Part shown: positions 1 to 8,285 of the stretch, piece after piece
How positions within the stretch are numbered: position 1 is the stretch's first letter
How the letters are laid out: each line of letters opens with the position of its first letter
DNA from: Ruegeria halocynthiae
GTDB taxonomy: Bacteria; Pseudomonadota; Alphaproteobacteria; Rhodobacterales; Rhodobacteraceae
Length of the DNA stretch: 64,000 bases
Assembly: GCF_900106805.1 (NCBI RefSeq)
Contig: NZ_FNNP01000002.1
Coordinates: 62,001-126,000, forward strand
Direction of reading: 5' to 3'
Notes under the pieces: model-generated
Told to the model about the DNA's origin: nothing
Databases searched by the model: none
The model's input: the letters and a program-made list of their open reading frames with translations, nothing else
Program-made: the position numbers and the translations under genes

Positions 1-386
1 AAACCGCGCGAAACTATCTGGATCGCGTTCATATTCCCGAACAGGCCGACAAGTACCCGGCGCAATTGTCGGGGGGTCAGCAACAACGCGTCGCCATCGC
101 GCGGTCCTTGTGCATGGAAACCCGGATCATGCTGTTTGATGAGCCGACCTCCGCGCTGGATCCCGAAATGATCAACGAAGTGCTGGATGTGATGGTTGAA
201 TTGGCTGACACGGGAATGACCATGGTCGTTGTGACGCATGAGATGGGATTTGCCCGCAAAGTCGCCGACACCATGGTGTTTATGGAGGCCGGGCAGATTG
301 TAGAAATCTCGCCCCCCGAACAGTTCTTTACCAACCCGTCCAGCGAGCGCTGTCGCCTGTTCCTGAACCAGATATTGGAACATTGA
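1..386 (+). CDS. Polar amino-acid ABC transporter ATP-binding protein (5' end outside window)
   Basis: The reading frame is open from base 3, so the gene begins before the window and only about 127 C-terminal residues are seen. The visible part carries the ABC signature LSGGQQQRVAIARSL, the Walker B stretch IMLFDEPTSALD and the switch histidine in VVVTHEMGFA, which is the pattern of GlnQ/HisP-type ATPases. The end (PPEQFFTNPSSERCRLFL) is also typical of that group. The stop lies one base before the next gene, a permease, so this is the first visible gene of a four-gene importer. It would power uptake on the cytoplasmic face of the inner membrane. The particular amino acid cannot be read from the sequence. 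Confidence 0.93.
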   Translation, partial: TARNYLDRVHIPEQADKYPAQLSGGQQQRVAIARSLCMETRIMLFDEPTSALDPEMINEVLDVMVELADTGMTMVVVTHEMGFARKVADTMVFMEAGQIVEISPPEQFFTNPSSERCRLFLNQILEH

Positions 387-387
387 C

Positions 388-1230
388 ATGACTGATCTGG
401 GTATATCGCGGGGGACAGGACAGCCGCTGCCGAAACCGCCCTATTACAAGCGGTTCTTTGGTTCGTCGCTTGTTTCGGTCGTGATCTATGCGGTTATTGT
501 CGGACTAATCGCCTATGGCTCATACTCTGGCGCGCAGGGTATGGGGTATAATTGGCAATGGTACCGGGTGCCCCAGTTCCTTTACCGCAATACCGAGATC
601 GGGTTCGAGTGGGGCGAAATTCCCATTGGGTTGGTCGCCACGATCAATCTGTCCGTCATTTCCTTTTTGTTGGCCACCGCTATCGGATTGCTAGTCGCAT
701 TGCTGCGTCTGTCCGGCTTGGTGGTTGGTACGTCGGTCGCAGTGGCGTTCCTTGAACTGATCCGAAATATCCCGCTACTGGTTCTGCTTTATCTGTTTTA
801 CTATGTACTGGGGCCGATCTTCGGTTTTAACCGATATACCGCCAGTATTCTGACCTTGGCGGTGTTTCATTCGGCACTGATATCCGAAATCCTGCGGGCC
901 GGGATCAATGCTGTCCCGACTGGTCAGTGGGAGGCGGCCAAATCCATCGGGATGACCCCCTATCAGACCTATAAGTATATAGTCTTACCTCAATCCGTTC
1001 GGTTTATGCTGCCACCAATGACGGGTGAGGTGGTTCACCTGATCAAGTCTTCGGCCATCGTCAGCGTCATTGCCGTGGCCGAACTGACCACATTTGGGCG
1101 TAACATCATTTCGGATACCTACATGAGTTTTGAAATCTGGTTCACCATCGCACTGGTCTATCTGGTGGTGACCCTGATCCTGTCGATCGGCGTCAGCTAT
1201 CTGGAGAAGAAATATGCAGTCGATCAGTAA
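388..1230 (+). CDS. Amino-acid ABC transporter permease
   Basis: A 280-residue inner-membrane protein of the HisM/GlnP family. Hydrophobic segments lie near residues 28-50, 90-120, 128-150 and 240-270. The EAA loop that contacts the ATPase is visible around residues 185-205 (GQWEAAKSIGMTPYQ, then VLPQSVRFMLPP). The start ATG is one base after the ATPase stop, so translation is probably coupled. A second permease lies after the binding protein, so the translocation pore is likely a heterodimer. Its approximately 85-residue N-terminal extension before the BPD domain resembles the longer permeases of general or acidic amino-acid transporters (Aap/Bzt type). Confidence 0.92.
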   Translation: MTDLGISRGTGQPLPKPPYYKRFFGSSLVSVVIYAVIVGLIAYGSYSGAQGMGYNWQWYRVPQFLYRNTEIGFEWGEIPIGLVATINLSVISFLLATAIGLLVALLRLSGLVVGTSVAVAFLELIRNIPLLVLLYLFYYVLGPIFGFNRYTASILTLAVFHSALISEILRAGINAVPTGQWEAAKSIGMTPYQTYKYIVLPQSVRFMLPPMTGEVVHLIKSSAIVSVIAVAELTTFGRNIISDTYMSFEIWFTIALVYLVVTLILSIGVSYLEKKYAVDQ

Positions 1231-1266
1231 CCACAAGAATTCAACCGGACAACAAGGAGAACCAAG

Positions 1267-2100
1267 ATGAAGCTATCTCGCAGAATGCTCGGGGCAGCCC
1301 TGGGCGCGGTCGTGGCAACAGGCATGGCGACCTCAGGCTGGGCTCAAAGCGCGACCCAGGATCTGTCCCGTGAAAGTGTGATCGAAACGATCAAACAGGA
1401 TGGGGTAGTCCGGGTTGGCCTGTCGTTGTTCGTACCATGGTCGATGCGCGACAAGAACGGTGATCTGATCGGGTTCGAACTGGATGTCGGGCGCAAACTT
1501 GCCGAAGACATGGGCGTCGAGGTCGAATTTGTCCCAACCGCCTGGGATGGGATCATCCCTGCGCTTGTATCCGGTAATTTCGACGTAATCATCTCGGGGA
1601 TGTCGGTGACTGCGCAGCGGAATCTGACAATCAACTTCACCGATCCTTACGCGTATTCGGGTATGGCTATCTATGGCAACAAAGAACTAATCGAGGGGAT
1701 GACAGCCGAAGATCTAAATTCACCGGATGTGACATTTGCGGCGCGTCGCGGAGCTACCCCGGCAACGGTCATCGCTAAGGCTTTTCCCGATGCAACCTTG
1801 CTTCTGTTTGATGAAGATGGCGCTTCTCGTCAGGAAGTTCTGAATGGCAACGCACATGCGACTATGGCGTCACAGCCAACTCCAAACCGGGACGTCGCAC
1901 AGTATCCGGATGTCCTCCGACTGTTCGATGGCGAACTGTTCGATCCACGTGGCGAGGCGTTTGGATTGCGCAAAGGTGATCCGGACGCGATGAACTTCTT
2001 CAACAACTGGATTGCACAGAACTGGCGGTCCGGCTGGCTGAAAGAACGTCATGATTACTGGTTTGCCACCGAAGAGTGGGCAGACCAGGTTGCCCAATAA
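1267..2100 (+). CDS. Polar amino-acid ABC transporter periplasmic binding protein
   Basis: A 277-residue family 3 solute-binding protein. The N-terminus (residues 1-27, SRRMLGAALGAVVATGMA) is an export signal with an RR pair that could be Tat or Sec. Mature-domain landmarks include GDLIGFELDVGRKLAEDMGV and the typical WDGIIPALVSGNFDVIISGM. A good Shine-Dalgarno (AAGGAG near 1255) precedes the ATG. It sits between two permease genes and is followed by a strong hairpin, a common way to raise the amount of binding protein relative to membrane subunits. Ligand specificity is unknown; polar or charged amino acids are the family norm. Confidence 0.92.
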   Translation: MKLSRRMLGAALGAVVATGMATSGWAQSATQDLSRESVIETIKQDGVVRVGLSLFVPWSMRDKNGDLIGFELDVGRKLAEDMGVEVEFVPTAWDGIIPALVSGNFDVIISGMSVTAQRNLTINFTDPYAYSGMAIYGNKELIEGMTAEDLNSPDVTFAARRGATPATVIAKAFPDATLLLFDEDGASRQEVLNGNAHATMASQPTPNRDVAQYPDVLRLFDGELFDPRGEAFGLRKGDPDAMNFFNNWIAQNWRSGWLKERHDYWFATEEWADQVAQ

Positions 2101-2107
2101 CCACTCT

Positions 2108-2136
2108 GACCGGGGGCGGGTCAACCGCCCCCGGTC
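2108..2136. terminator. Strong GC hairpin between binding-protein and permease genes (attenuator)
   Basis: Perfect 12-base arms GACCGGGGGCGG (2108-2119) and CCGCCCCCGGTC (2125-2136) with a 5-base loop and no T-run. Inside an operon this is more likely a 3'-end stabiliser or partial attenuator than a full stop. It lies 3 bases before the annotated start of the next permease. Confidence 0.7.
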
Positions 2137-2139
2137 CTG

Positions 2140-3036
2140 ATGCGGAGCGCATTGGTGCAGCATTTTCTTAAGAAACTCAGATGGCCAGATTACCTGATCG
2201 TTGCGGTCTTGATCGCGTTCTTCGGGTATGTCTGGCTATCGATCGAAGGCACACTGAATTACAAGTGGCGTTGGGAGTTGATCCCCAGCTATATCGTTGG
2301 CTGGCATTCCACGCGTGAAGAGTATTTTGCAAACCTGCTGTTGCAGGGTTTGGCAGCCACTATTCGCATCAGCATTTATTCTGGGATTCTGGCGCTCATT
2401 CTCGGTACAATTCTGGGAGTTGCACGCTGTTCAGCCAATCTGACAATACGGATGCTGGCACGTACTTATCTCGAGTTTCTGCGCAATGTGCCGCCTGTCG
2501 TCGTCGTCTTCATTTTTTTCTTTTTCTTATCTCAACAATTGATCGACGCATTGAACCTTGAACGCTGGGCGCGCGGTATTGCACGACAGGAAAATAATCA
2601 GATTTGGACCTTTTTCTTCGGCGAAATGCGGCGCTTTCCCTCATTGGTTTCAGGTGTCATCGTTCTGGCGCTGTTTGAAAGCGCCTTTGTAGGAGAGATC
2701 GTTCGCGCCGGGATTCAGTCAATCCCGAAGGGTCAGCGCGAGGCTGCGCGTTCGATCGGGATGAGTCGCCTTCAGGAAATGCACAATGTGGTGCTGCCGC
2801 AGGCTATGAAAAAGGTTGTGCCACCGCTGGCAAACCAATTCATTTCGTTGATCAAGGACAGTTCGATCCTGTCACTGATCTCGGTGCAGGAGCTGACCTA
2901 CAAAACCGTCGAACTGGTCGCCTCGTCCCGGATGATATTTGAGGCTTGGATCACAACGGCGGCATTCTATTTTATTGTCTGCTTCGGTCTCAGCCGCATC
3001 TTCGCGCGCCTCGAGAAACGATCCGACAAGCGTTAG
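2140..3036 (+). CDS. Amino-acid ABC transporter permease (second subunit)
   Basis: A 298-residue BPD-type permease, partner of the one at 388-1230. It has an N-terminal membrane segment (DYLIVAVLIAFFGYVWL) and an EAA loop (GQREAARSIGMSRLQ, then VLPQAMKKVVPPLANQF). Start choice is uncertain: ATG 2140 has no Shine-Dalgarno outside the preceding hairpin, whereas GTG 2155 has GGAG at 2144-2147 seven bases upstream, so the true protein may be five residues shorter. The stop codon overlaps a bidirectional hairpin. It closes the amino-acid importer operon. Confidence 0.9.
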   Translation: MRSALVQHFLKKLRWPDYLIVAVLIAFFGYVWLSIEGTLNYKWRWELIPSYIVGWHSTREEYFANLLLQGLAATIRISIYSGILALILGTILGVARCSANLTIRMLARTYLEFLRNVPPVVVVFIFFFFLSQQLIDALNLERWARGIARQENNQIWTFFFGEMRRFPSLVSGVIVLALFESAFVGEIVRAGIQSIPKGQREAARSIGMSRLQEMHNVVLPQAMKKVVPPLANQFISLIKDSSILSLISVQELTYKTVELVASSRMIFEAWITTAAFYFIVCFGLSRIFARLEKRSDKR

Positions 3037-3062
3037 GTTCAGGTCACATTCGGACCTGAACC
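3036..3062. terminator. Bidirectional terminator between convergent genes
   Basis: Perfect 10-base arms GGTTCAGGTC (3036-3045) and GACCTGAACC (3053-3062) with a 7-base loop. It overlaps the last base of the permease stop and the stop codon of the leftward Rieske ferredoxin gene, so one structure serves both ends. Confidence 0.75.
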
Positions 3063-3361
3063 ATCCCGTCCTGAACCCGTGTTTCAAACACCCGCATGGC
3101 CCGGGTCGCCGGGGCTGAAACCGGCTTGCCGTCGCGGACATCGAACGCACCCTGATGCAACGGGCATTCGATCACATGACCGTCGAAGTAGCCATCGCAC
3201 AGATCGGCCCCGCCATGATTGCACAATGCCAACGAGGCGTAGACACCACTGGGCGTATCGTACACAGCTATCAAACGCGGCCCGATTGCGACCCGCGTAA
3301 CCCAGTTCTCTTCCAGCTTTGATACTTCAACCACATCACGCCACGGTTTTTCCGCTCTCAT
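3044..3361 (-). CDS. Rieske-type [2Fe-2S] ferredoxin
   Basis: A 105-residue soluble electron carrier. The Rieske cluster ligands are visible as C-x-H (LCNHGGADLCDG, near residues 47-49) and C-x2-H (IECPLHQGAFDV, near 66-69), the NirD/BphF-like spacing. The gene follows the desaturase gene with a 3-base gap and is surely co-transcribed. It may pass electrons to the desaturase or to the Rieske oxygenase 3.3 kb away; the close pairing favours the desaturase. This is inference from position only. Confidence 0.85.
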   Translation of the reverse strand: MRAEKPWRDVVEVSKLEENWVTRVAIGPRLIAVYDTPSGVYASLALCNHGGADLCDGYFDGHVIECPLHQGAFDVRDGKPVSAPATRAMRVFETRVQDGMVQVRM

Positions 3362-3364
3362 CTC

Positions 3365-4309
3365 TCACGCCTCCACTTTGCGCTGCATGATTTGACGCAG
3401 AATGTCGCGATGTGCGGCAAGATATCCGCCCTTTTCAACGAATATGTGGTCCTTCAACTTCTCGTGCAGACGGGGCAAAGCGTGGAACGGAACCGAGGCG
3501 ACATAGTGATGCTCGGCATGATAGTTCATGTTCCAGCACAAAAAGGACACCGGTTTTGAAACCAGATTGGTGCGTGTGTTTTCCGACATCTGTGCCACAG
3601 TGGGCCGTCCGACATGTTCGGTCATGCGCACAAAGCGCATCACCGGTTCACCCAGAAATAGGGGTATGATCCAATACCAGATCAATCCCCACCACCCGGT
3701 GATTGCCATGGCTAGAATGATCGCGGCGTAAATGGCCAGCATGCGGCGCGCGTCCCAATAGGCCGATTGATGCTCTTCTTTAGGAATGAAGCGCAGCTCA
3801 GCTTCACTTAGGTTTCCAAAGGCATGCCGAAACAGCTCGGTAAACTTACCACGCCAATAGGGTAGTGCAGACAGATACAGAAGATATTCGCCAAGCGTTT
3901 TGGGCAACGGGATCAGTTCGGGGTCTTCGCCGGTCAGTTGGGTGTAGGTGTGATGGTCGCAATGTTCGTAGCGAAAGAACCGGTGCGGCAGTATGATGAT
4001 CAGCCCGCAAATCTGCCCAACCAGATCGTTCAGCCAGCGGGTGCGAAACACCGTATAGTGGACGCATTCATGTTGTAGCGAGAAATGGTGTGCCAGAACG
4101 ACGCCCTGCAGAAACATCGCTGGCCAGATCAGCCAGCTGTTCCAGGACAAGGTGATCAGTGTTGTTGTGCAAGCCAGAACCAAAATCCAAATCGCGAGAT
4201 GGCGCAATCCGGGTTTGTTCGAACGTTGCATGAAGCCTTTAAGTTCTTCGCGCGTCAGTTTTCCTTCGGCCAGAGCCTGAGTCAGCGGCGTGACGATAGC
4301 TTGTGACAT
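3365..4309 (-). CDS. Membrane fatty-acid-desaturase family protein
   Basis: About 314 residues from the chosen ATG at 4309; a longer frame reaches 4357 but its extra residues look non-coding. Three histidine boxes that bind the di-iron centre are present: HECVH, HCDHH and HAEHH. Several hydrophobic stretches occur around residues 40-75 and 190-220. Members introduce double bonds into acyl chains or hydroxylate/desaturate related lipids in the membrane; the substrate is not shown. It forms a two-gene unit with the downstream Rieske ferredoxin, which could be its electron donor. Confidence 0.87.
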   Translation of the reverse strand: MSQAIVTPLTQALAEGKLTREELKGFMQRSNKPGLRHLAIWILVLACTTTLITLSWNSWLIWPAMFLQGVVLAHHFSLQHECVHYTVFRTRWLNDLVGQICGLIIILPHRFFRYEHCDHHTYTQLTGEDPELIPLPKTLGEYLLYLSALPYWRGKFTELFRHAFGNLSEAELRFIPKEEHQSAYWDARRMLAIYAAIILAMAITGWWGLIWYWIIPLFLGEPVMRFVRMTEHVGRPTVAQMSENTRTNLVSKPVSFLCWNMNYHAEHHYVASVPFHALPRLHEKLKDHIFVEKGGYLAAHRDILRQIMQRKVEA

Positions 4310-4465
4310 GTGAGTTCCATGATTTTTGCCGGAGCGGGGGTATAACCCTCTGCGCATGTTCCGGCACCGGAGACGGGAGTGCTCCGCACCATAGGGCCAT
4401 CTCGGACTGGTCCTATTAACATCAGATTATTTCGACAGGCTGCGATTCGATCAAGCCGGGATTGA

Positions 4466-5551
4466 TCATCCTACCGCACGCAATCCGATATCCGGATCAG
4501 GATTGGCAAACAACGATGCCGCGCAGGGGTGTCGATCCAGTATGCGTGCCCCACCGGGCAACCGTTCGGCGTGGAAGACACCATTTTCCCAGTAAGTCAT
4601 CCCATCAATCAAGATGGTCGGGTCAATGACGTTCCAGCTGATTTCACCGGGCGCATATGCGCCACAGGTATGGAAGTGCAGGATGCGGGGATTGCCAAAA
4701 GCAGATCCGCCCCAACGCTCGTAGTTGTCGCGCATATCCCATGGATAGCCGCAACCCGGGTGAATGCCCGCGTGCCATGAATGCACGAAGTTGCGGTCGA
4801 TATCCAGTTTTGCGGCAACCCTGTCATAATGTGCCTCAGCCTTTGCAGCGTTGGCGGGATCACCTTCAAACCGGGTCAACCGACCGCTTTCCATCATCGC
4901 AAAAACGGGTTGATCAAACTCGATCGTATAGTCGTCATAGTACTTTGATCCTGTTCCGGTCAGGAAACTGATGGCCACGCGACCGGAAAAACTGTGCGCC
5001 GGGACCGGTGTGAAAACCGACATCGGAAAGCGTAGGATCGAGGTATCACCCGAAGGTTGCAGGTCCATCACTGGCCGACCGCGAATATCGGTGCCCAAGG
5101 GGCAAGTGATCCGCACGTCCTCGGCCACGTCCAACACTGCGTTGATATCAGCCTTAAGCTCCATAAATGCGTCGTGATGCCCGTTGGAAAAGCCCGATCC
5201 AAGCAACTCTTTGGTCAGGGCAAAGCTGACGATGATCTTTTTGCCCGGCGGCATGTCTGAAAAACGCAGCTGGTCGCCAAGTCGGGCCAGGAAAAGAATG
5301 ATGTCAGCAGCCTCGAACCGGGCGAGAAGTTCGGGCTGCAAATGCGGGTTGTCGGGGTTGAAGCCCACGTCGACCGTATCGACGCCAAGCCCAAGTTGGC
5401 GGGCGGCACGGCTGACTATGTCCACGCTATCTGAATCGAAATAACCAAATTCCGGAGATTCGTAAGCGATCAACAGCCTGTCACCTGCTGCTGCGCGGGC
5501 ACAATTAACCAACAGATTGTAGGCGCCTCGCTCTGGCGTCATGTCGGACAT
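4466..5551 (-). CDS. M29/NicX-like metalloenzyme (aminopeptidase or dioxygenase fold)
   Basis: About 361 residues. The ATG at 5551 is preferred because GGGAG lies six bases before it; earlier in-frame codons extend to 5605. The C-terminal half carries closely spaced histidines and acids (FVHSWHAGIHPGCGYPWD, then ILHFHTCGAYAPGEISW, then DPTILIDG), the layout of the M29 aminopeptidase family. That family includes NicX, the 2,5-dihydroxypyridine dioxygenase. It is divergent from a LysR gene and close to a Rieske oxygenase, so a catabolic role on a ring or amide substrate is plausible. Function is not established; this is a by-eye family call. Confidence 0.5.
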   Translation of the reverse strand: MSDMTPERGAYNLLVNCARAAAGDRLLIAYESPEFGYFDSDSVDIVSRAARQLGLGVDTVDVGFNPDNPHLQPELLARFEAADIILFLARLGDQLRFSDMPPGKKIIVSFALTKELLGSGFSNGHHDAFMELKADINAVLDVAEDVRITCPLGTDIRGRPVMDLQPSGDTSILRFPMSVFTPVPAHSFSGRVAISFLTGTGSKYYDDYTIEFDQPVFAMMESGRLTRFEGDPANAAKAEAHYDRVAAKLDIDRNFVHSWHAGIHPGCGYPWDMRDNYERWGGSAFGNPRILHFHTCGAYAPGEISWNVIDPTILIDGMTYWENGVFHAERLPGGARILDRHPCAASLFANPDPDIGLRAVG

Positions 5552-5631
5552 CGACATCTCCCGATTGCTTGGTGCTTCAAATTTACGGCGCGGGCCTATG
5601 GTCAATCCATTTGAAAGTGATAATGGCTGAC

Positions 5632-5646
5632 ATTAGGGTGGCTAAT
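5632..5646. promoter_or_regulatory. Inverted repeat ATTAG-N5-CTAAT beside the LysR start
   Basis: ATTAG (5632-5636) and CTAAT (5642-5646) form a perfect dyad ending at the base before the LysR ATG, in the 95-base gap between two divergent genes. LysR-type regulators bind short dyads in such positions, often repressing themselves. It also leaves the ATG with little Shine-Dalgarno sequence. Confidence 0.4.
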
Positions 5647-6576
5647 ATGATCTTGAATTTACCTTACTCGGCACTTCGGGCCTTTGAGGCGGTCGTGCGT
5701 CATTCCGGCTTTTCACCCGCAGCCGAGGAGCTGGGGGTCAGCCAAAGTGCAGTCAGTCAGCACGTAAGAACACTTGAGGAATGGCTTGGGCGGGACCTGC
5801 TGGTGCGGGGCGCGCGGCAATCCCGACCAACCCGGGATGGTGAGCAGTTAGCGCTGGCCATCACTGAGGGGTTGGGGCGTATTTCGGATGTGTGTGCTCA
5901 GCTGCGCGACCGAACGCGAACTGACCGAACGATCGTGATCTCTTGCCTCCCGGGTTTCGCGTTCAACTGGTTGTTTCCAAGACTTTTGCATTTTGATCTG
6001 GCCCATCCAGACCTTTCGATCTCAATTGCAACGGATACAGGGCGTTATCCGTTCTCAGGGACGGATTCCGACATCGGAATTAGATATGGCATCGGAGAGT
6101 ATCAGGGTTTTCAGGTGGATTTGCTCATGGGAGAAAGGTTGTTTCCCGTATGCGCACCCGCGCTTTTGCCGAAACTGACCTGTATTGAGGATCTGTCGCA
6201 ACACACACTGCTGGTTGATGAGAATCTGCACCATGGTGCATCCAGTCCGACATGGGAATTCTGGGCCCGACAAACCGAGCTGACCTTACCATCTACAGTC
6301 CGCACACGCCGCCTGGGTCAGTCGAACATGGTCGTGCAGGCTGCAATAGAAGGGCTGGGCGTTGCACTGGGGCGCGAGTCGTTGGTTATCGATGCGCTAT
6401 GCGACGGGCGATTGGTGCGACCGTTCCCATATCTGACGCAATCGCCGCTTTCGTACTGGTTGGTGCGGCGCCCTGAGACGCAAGACAGCCCTAAAGTTGG
6501 TGAGTTCCTGAAATGGATCAAATCCGAAGCCAATTCGCAGCCTGACCTACCGCCGCTGGCATCGCAATCAAATTAG
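5647..6576 (+). CDS. LysR-family transcriptional regulator (GcvA-like)
   Basis: About 309 residues from ATG 5647; the longer frame from 5569 adds residues atypical for the family. The N-terminal winged helix is clear (LPYSALRAFEAVVRHSGFSP, then AAEELGVSQSAVSQHVRTLE), followed by a periplasmic-binding-like effector domain. It is divergent from the M29/NicX-like gene and 95 bases upstream of the Rieske oxygenase, so it probably controls one or both. The effector is unknown. Confidence 0.88.
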   Translation: MILNLPYSALRAFEAVVRHSGFSPAAEELGVSQSAVSQHVRTLEEWLGRDLLVRGARQSRPTRDGEQLALAITEGLGRISDVCAQLRDRTRTDRTIVISCLPGFAFNWLFPRLLHFDLAHPDLSISIATDTGRYPFSGTDSDIGIRYGIGEYQGFQVDLLMGERLFPVCAPALLPKLTCIEDLSQHTLLVDENLHHGASSPTWEFWARQTELTLPSTVRTRRLGQSNMVVQAAIEGLGVALGRESLVIDALCDGRLVRPFPYLTQSPLSYWLVRRPETQDSPKVGEFLKWIKSEANSQPDLPPLASQSN

Positions 6577-6671
6577 CCTGCCTTATATATATCATAACCA
6601 ATCCGGCATGGCGTATAGTCTTGGCCCTGTCATAATGCCTTCAGCCACCTGATCACAAAGGAGAGCAGAAG

Positions 6672-7721
6672 ATGTACCTCAGGAATTGCTGGTATGTTGC
6701 CGCCTGGAGCAAGGATATCGGGCGCGAACTGAAAGCAGAGACTTATCTTGGCGAGAATGTTGTGCTGTATCGCCAACAGGACGGAACGCCGGTCGCTCTC
6801 GAGGATGCCTGTCCACATCGTAAGCTTCCGCTTTCCAAAGGCAATCTGAAGGGGAATCTGGTTGAATGCGGCTATCACGGGCTGACGTTCGATTGCACGG
6901 GTCAGTGTACCGACAGCCCAACTCAGCGTGGGATGACCCCGCGACGTGCAGTGGTAAGATCCTATCCCGTCGTGGATCGCTATCGCCTGCTCTGGATCTG
7001 GATGGGAGATCCCGCACTTGCCGATCCGGACATGATTTTCCCGATCGAGAAATTTGATGACGTCAGCTGGGGCCTGACCGATGGCGGGGTGATGGACATT
7101 GATTGTCATTACCTTTGGGTTTGCGACAACCTGCTTGATCCCAGCCACGTGGCATGGGTGCACGTCTCTTCTTTTGCCGGGGCAGGCACGGATGAAGAGC
7201 CGCTGAATGTTGAAAAGACGGATCGTGGCGTGATTGTTTCGCGCTGGATTGCGAACAAACCCCCATCGCCCTATTACGCTAATCTCGTCGCGTTCGAAGG
7301 TGATTGCGACCGTTTGCAGCACTACGAGATGTGCTTGCCCGCAATCGGATTGAACAAGTCGATTTATACGCCGGTCGGCACCGGCGGTTATGATAAGGAA
7401 CCGGTTGCCGAGACCTTCATAAACATTTCCTACAATTTCATGACTCCGATCAACGAAGATCAGACCAGATATTTCTGGTTCCAGCATCGCAACTCTGCCC
7501 CGAACAGCGCTGAGGTTTCGAAATTCATGAATGATGGCGCCCGAATGGCATTTCTTGAGGACAAGACTGTGCTGGAAGAGGTGCACAAGGGTATGAAACA
7601 CGCGCGAACCCCGCATATCGATCTGGGGCTGGACGCTGGCGCCAAGTTGTTCCGGCGTGTATTGGATCGGGTGATCGAAGCCGAGACATCATCGTCGGAA
7701 AGCGCTTTGCAACAAGCCTGA
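6672..7721 (+). CDS. Rieske non-heme iron oxygenase, VanA-like alpha subunit
   Basis: A 349-residue oxygenase component. The N-terminal Rieske domain has CPHRKLPLS and CGYHG (about residues 47-68). The catalytic domain has the mononuclear iron motif with two histidines and the bridging acid in CDNLLDPSHVAWVH near residue 155. Length and layout match the vanillate O-demethylase/phthalate-type group, which act as monooxygenases or O-demethylases on aromatic acids. No VanB-type reductase is encoded beside it, so electrons must come from elsewhere. Substrate unknown. Confidence 0.85.
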   Translation: MYLRNCWYVAAWSKDIGRELKAETYLGENVVLYRQQDGTPVALEDACPHRKLPLSKGNLKGNLVECGYHGLTFDCTGQCTDSPTQRGMTPRRAVVRSYPVVDRYRLLWIWMGDPALADPDMIFPIEKFDDVSWGLTDGGVMDIDCHYLWVCDNLLDPSHVAWVHVSSFAGAGTDEEPLNVEKTDRGVIVSRWIANKPPSPYYANLVAFEGDCDRLQHYEMCLPAIGLNKSIYTPVGTGGYDKEPVAETFINISYNFMTPINEDQTRYFWFQHRNSAPNSAEVSKFMNDGARMAFLEDKTVLEEVHKGMKHARTPHIDLGLDAGAKLFRRVLDRVIEAETSSSESALQQA

Positions 7722-7926
7722 TTTTTGAACCAGAGAGCCATGCCTCACGGCATTGGAGATCTTGCGGCCATTCTCCTAGCGTATTCCGCCGACTTCCAAC
7801 TGGCGTTGGGCGCGTGGGCAAGAGTGGTTTCAAATCAAGGCGACACCATTGTAGCTTTCTAACCGCTGCTTCTGAAGCATACAGAGAAACTGATTTCATC
7901 TCACCCTCCGCGGCGGCGTGTCCTAG

Positions 7927-7955
7927 TTGAATAATCTGACTGTTTTTGTCATGAT
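7927..7955 (+). promoter_or_regulatory. Possible sigma70-type promoter in the 7722-8063 gap
   Basis: TTGAAT (7927-7932) and CATGAT (7950-7955) are spaced 17 bases and match the consensus hexamers in four positions each. It would start a transcript just before the hairpin at 8019-8039 and the small genes beyond. The rest of the gap 7722-7926 shows only a 40-codon frame (7740-7862) with no clear support. Confidence 0.3.
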
Positions 7956-8018
7956 ATTGTCGGCTCAGTCAGATTGCGAAGAATCACGCCCGGCCTTTCT
8001 TAGAAACAGCTTCAACCG

Positions 8019-8039
8019 ACCCGGTGTTTGACACCGGGT
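8019..8039. terminator. Stable hairpin ACCCGGTGT-TTG-ACACCGGGT
   Basis: Perfect 9-base arms at 8019-8027 and 8031-8039 with a 3-base loop. It lies 298 bases after the Rieske oxygenase stop and 25 bases before a small frame. It could end the oxygenase transcript or be a leader structure; there is no T-run. Confidence 0.45.
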
Positions 8040-8063
8040 TCTGCTTAGCAAGGGCCACAAATT

Positions 8064-8285
8064 ATGAAATCAATCGTGAGCACGCTGCTTTCCATAGACA
8101 ATGTGGCGAGTCCTTTCGGATGCAGGCTGAAACCCGCGCTGCGCACTGCCGTCGAGGCAGATCATCGATTTCCCGCTCATGCGGCCTCACCGCGCCCACT
8201 GGAAGGCCACATGCAAGGCAAACTGCCTGAGAATGTCGTGCGGCTGCCTGCGAACCTGCCCGTAAATCAGAGGTCATCGGCATGA
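8064..8285 (+). CDS. Small hypothetical protein, coupled to next gene
   Basis: A 73-codon frame that I do not recognise. Support is limited: AAGGG sits about 10 bases before the ATG, and its stop overlaps the next start as ATGA (8282-8285), the coupling style used throughout this window. The product is basic and proline-rich at its C-terminus with no membrane segment. It could be a non-coding stretch. Confidence 0.33.
   Translation: MKSIVSTLLSIDNVASPFGCRLKPALRTAVEADHRFPAHAASPRPLEGHMQGKLPENVVRLPANLPVNQRSSA

Noticed and set aside
6630-7616. 328-codon frame on the leftward strand
   Set aside because: Lies antisense to the Rieske oxygenase, whose motifs are intact; the frame's product shows no family features.
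7740-7862. 40-residue rightward frame after the Rieske oxygenase
   Set aside because: Only a weak AGAG ahead of the ATG and no recognisable content; too little to call a gene.
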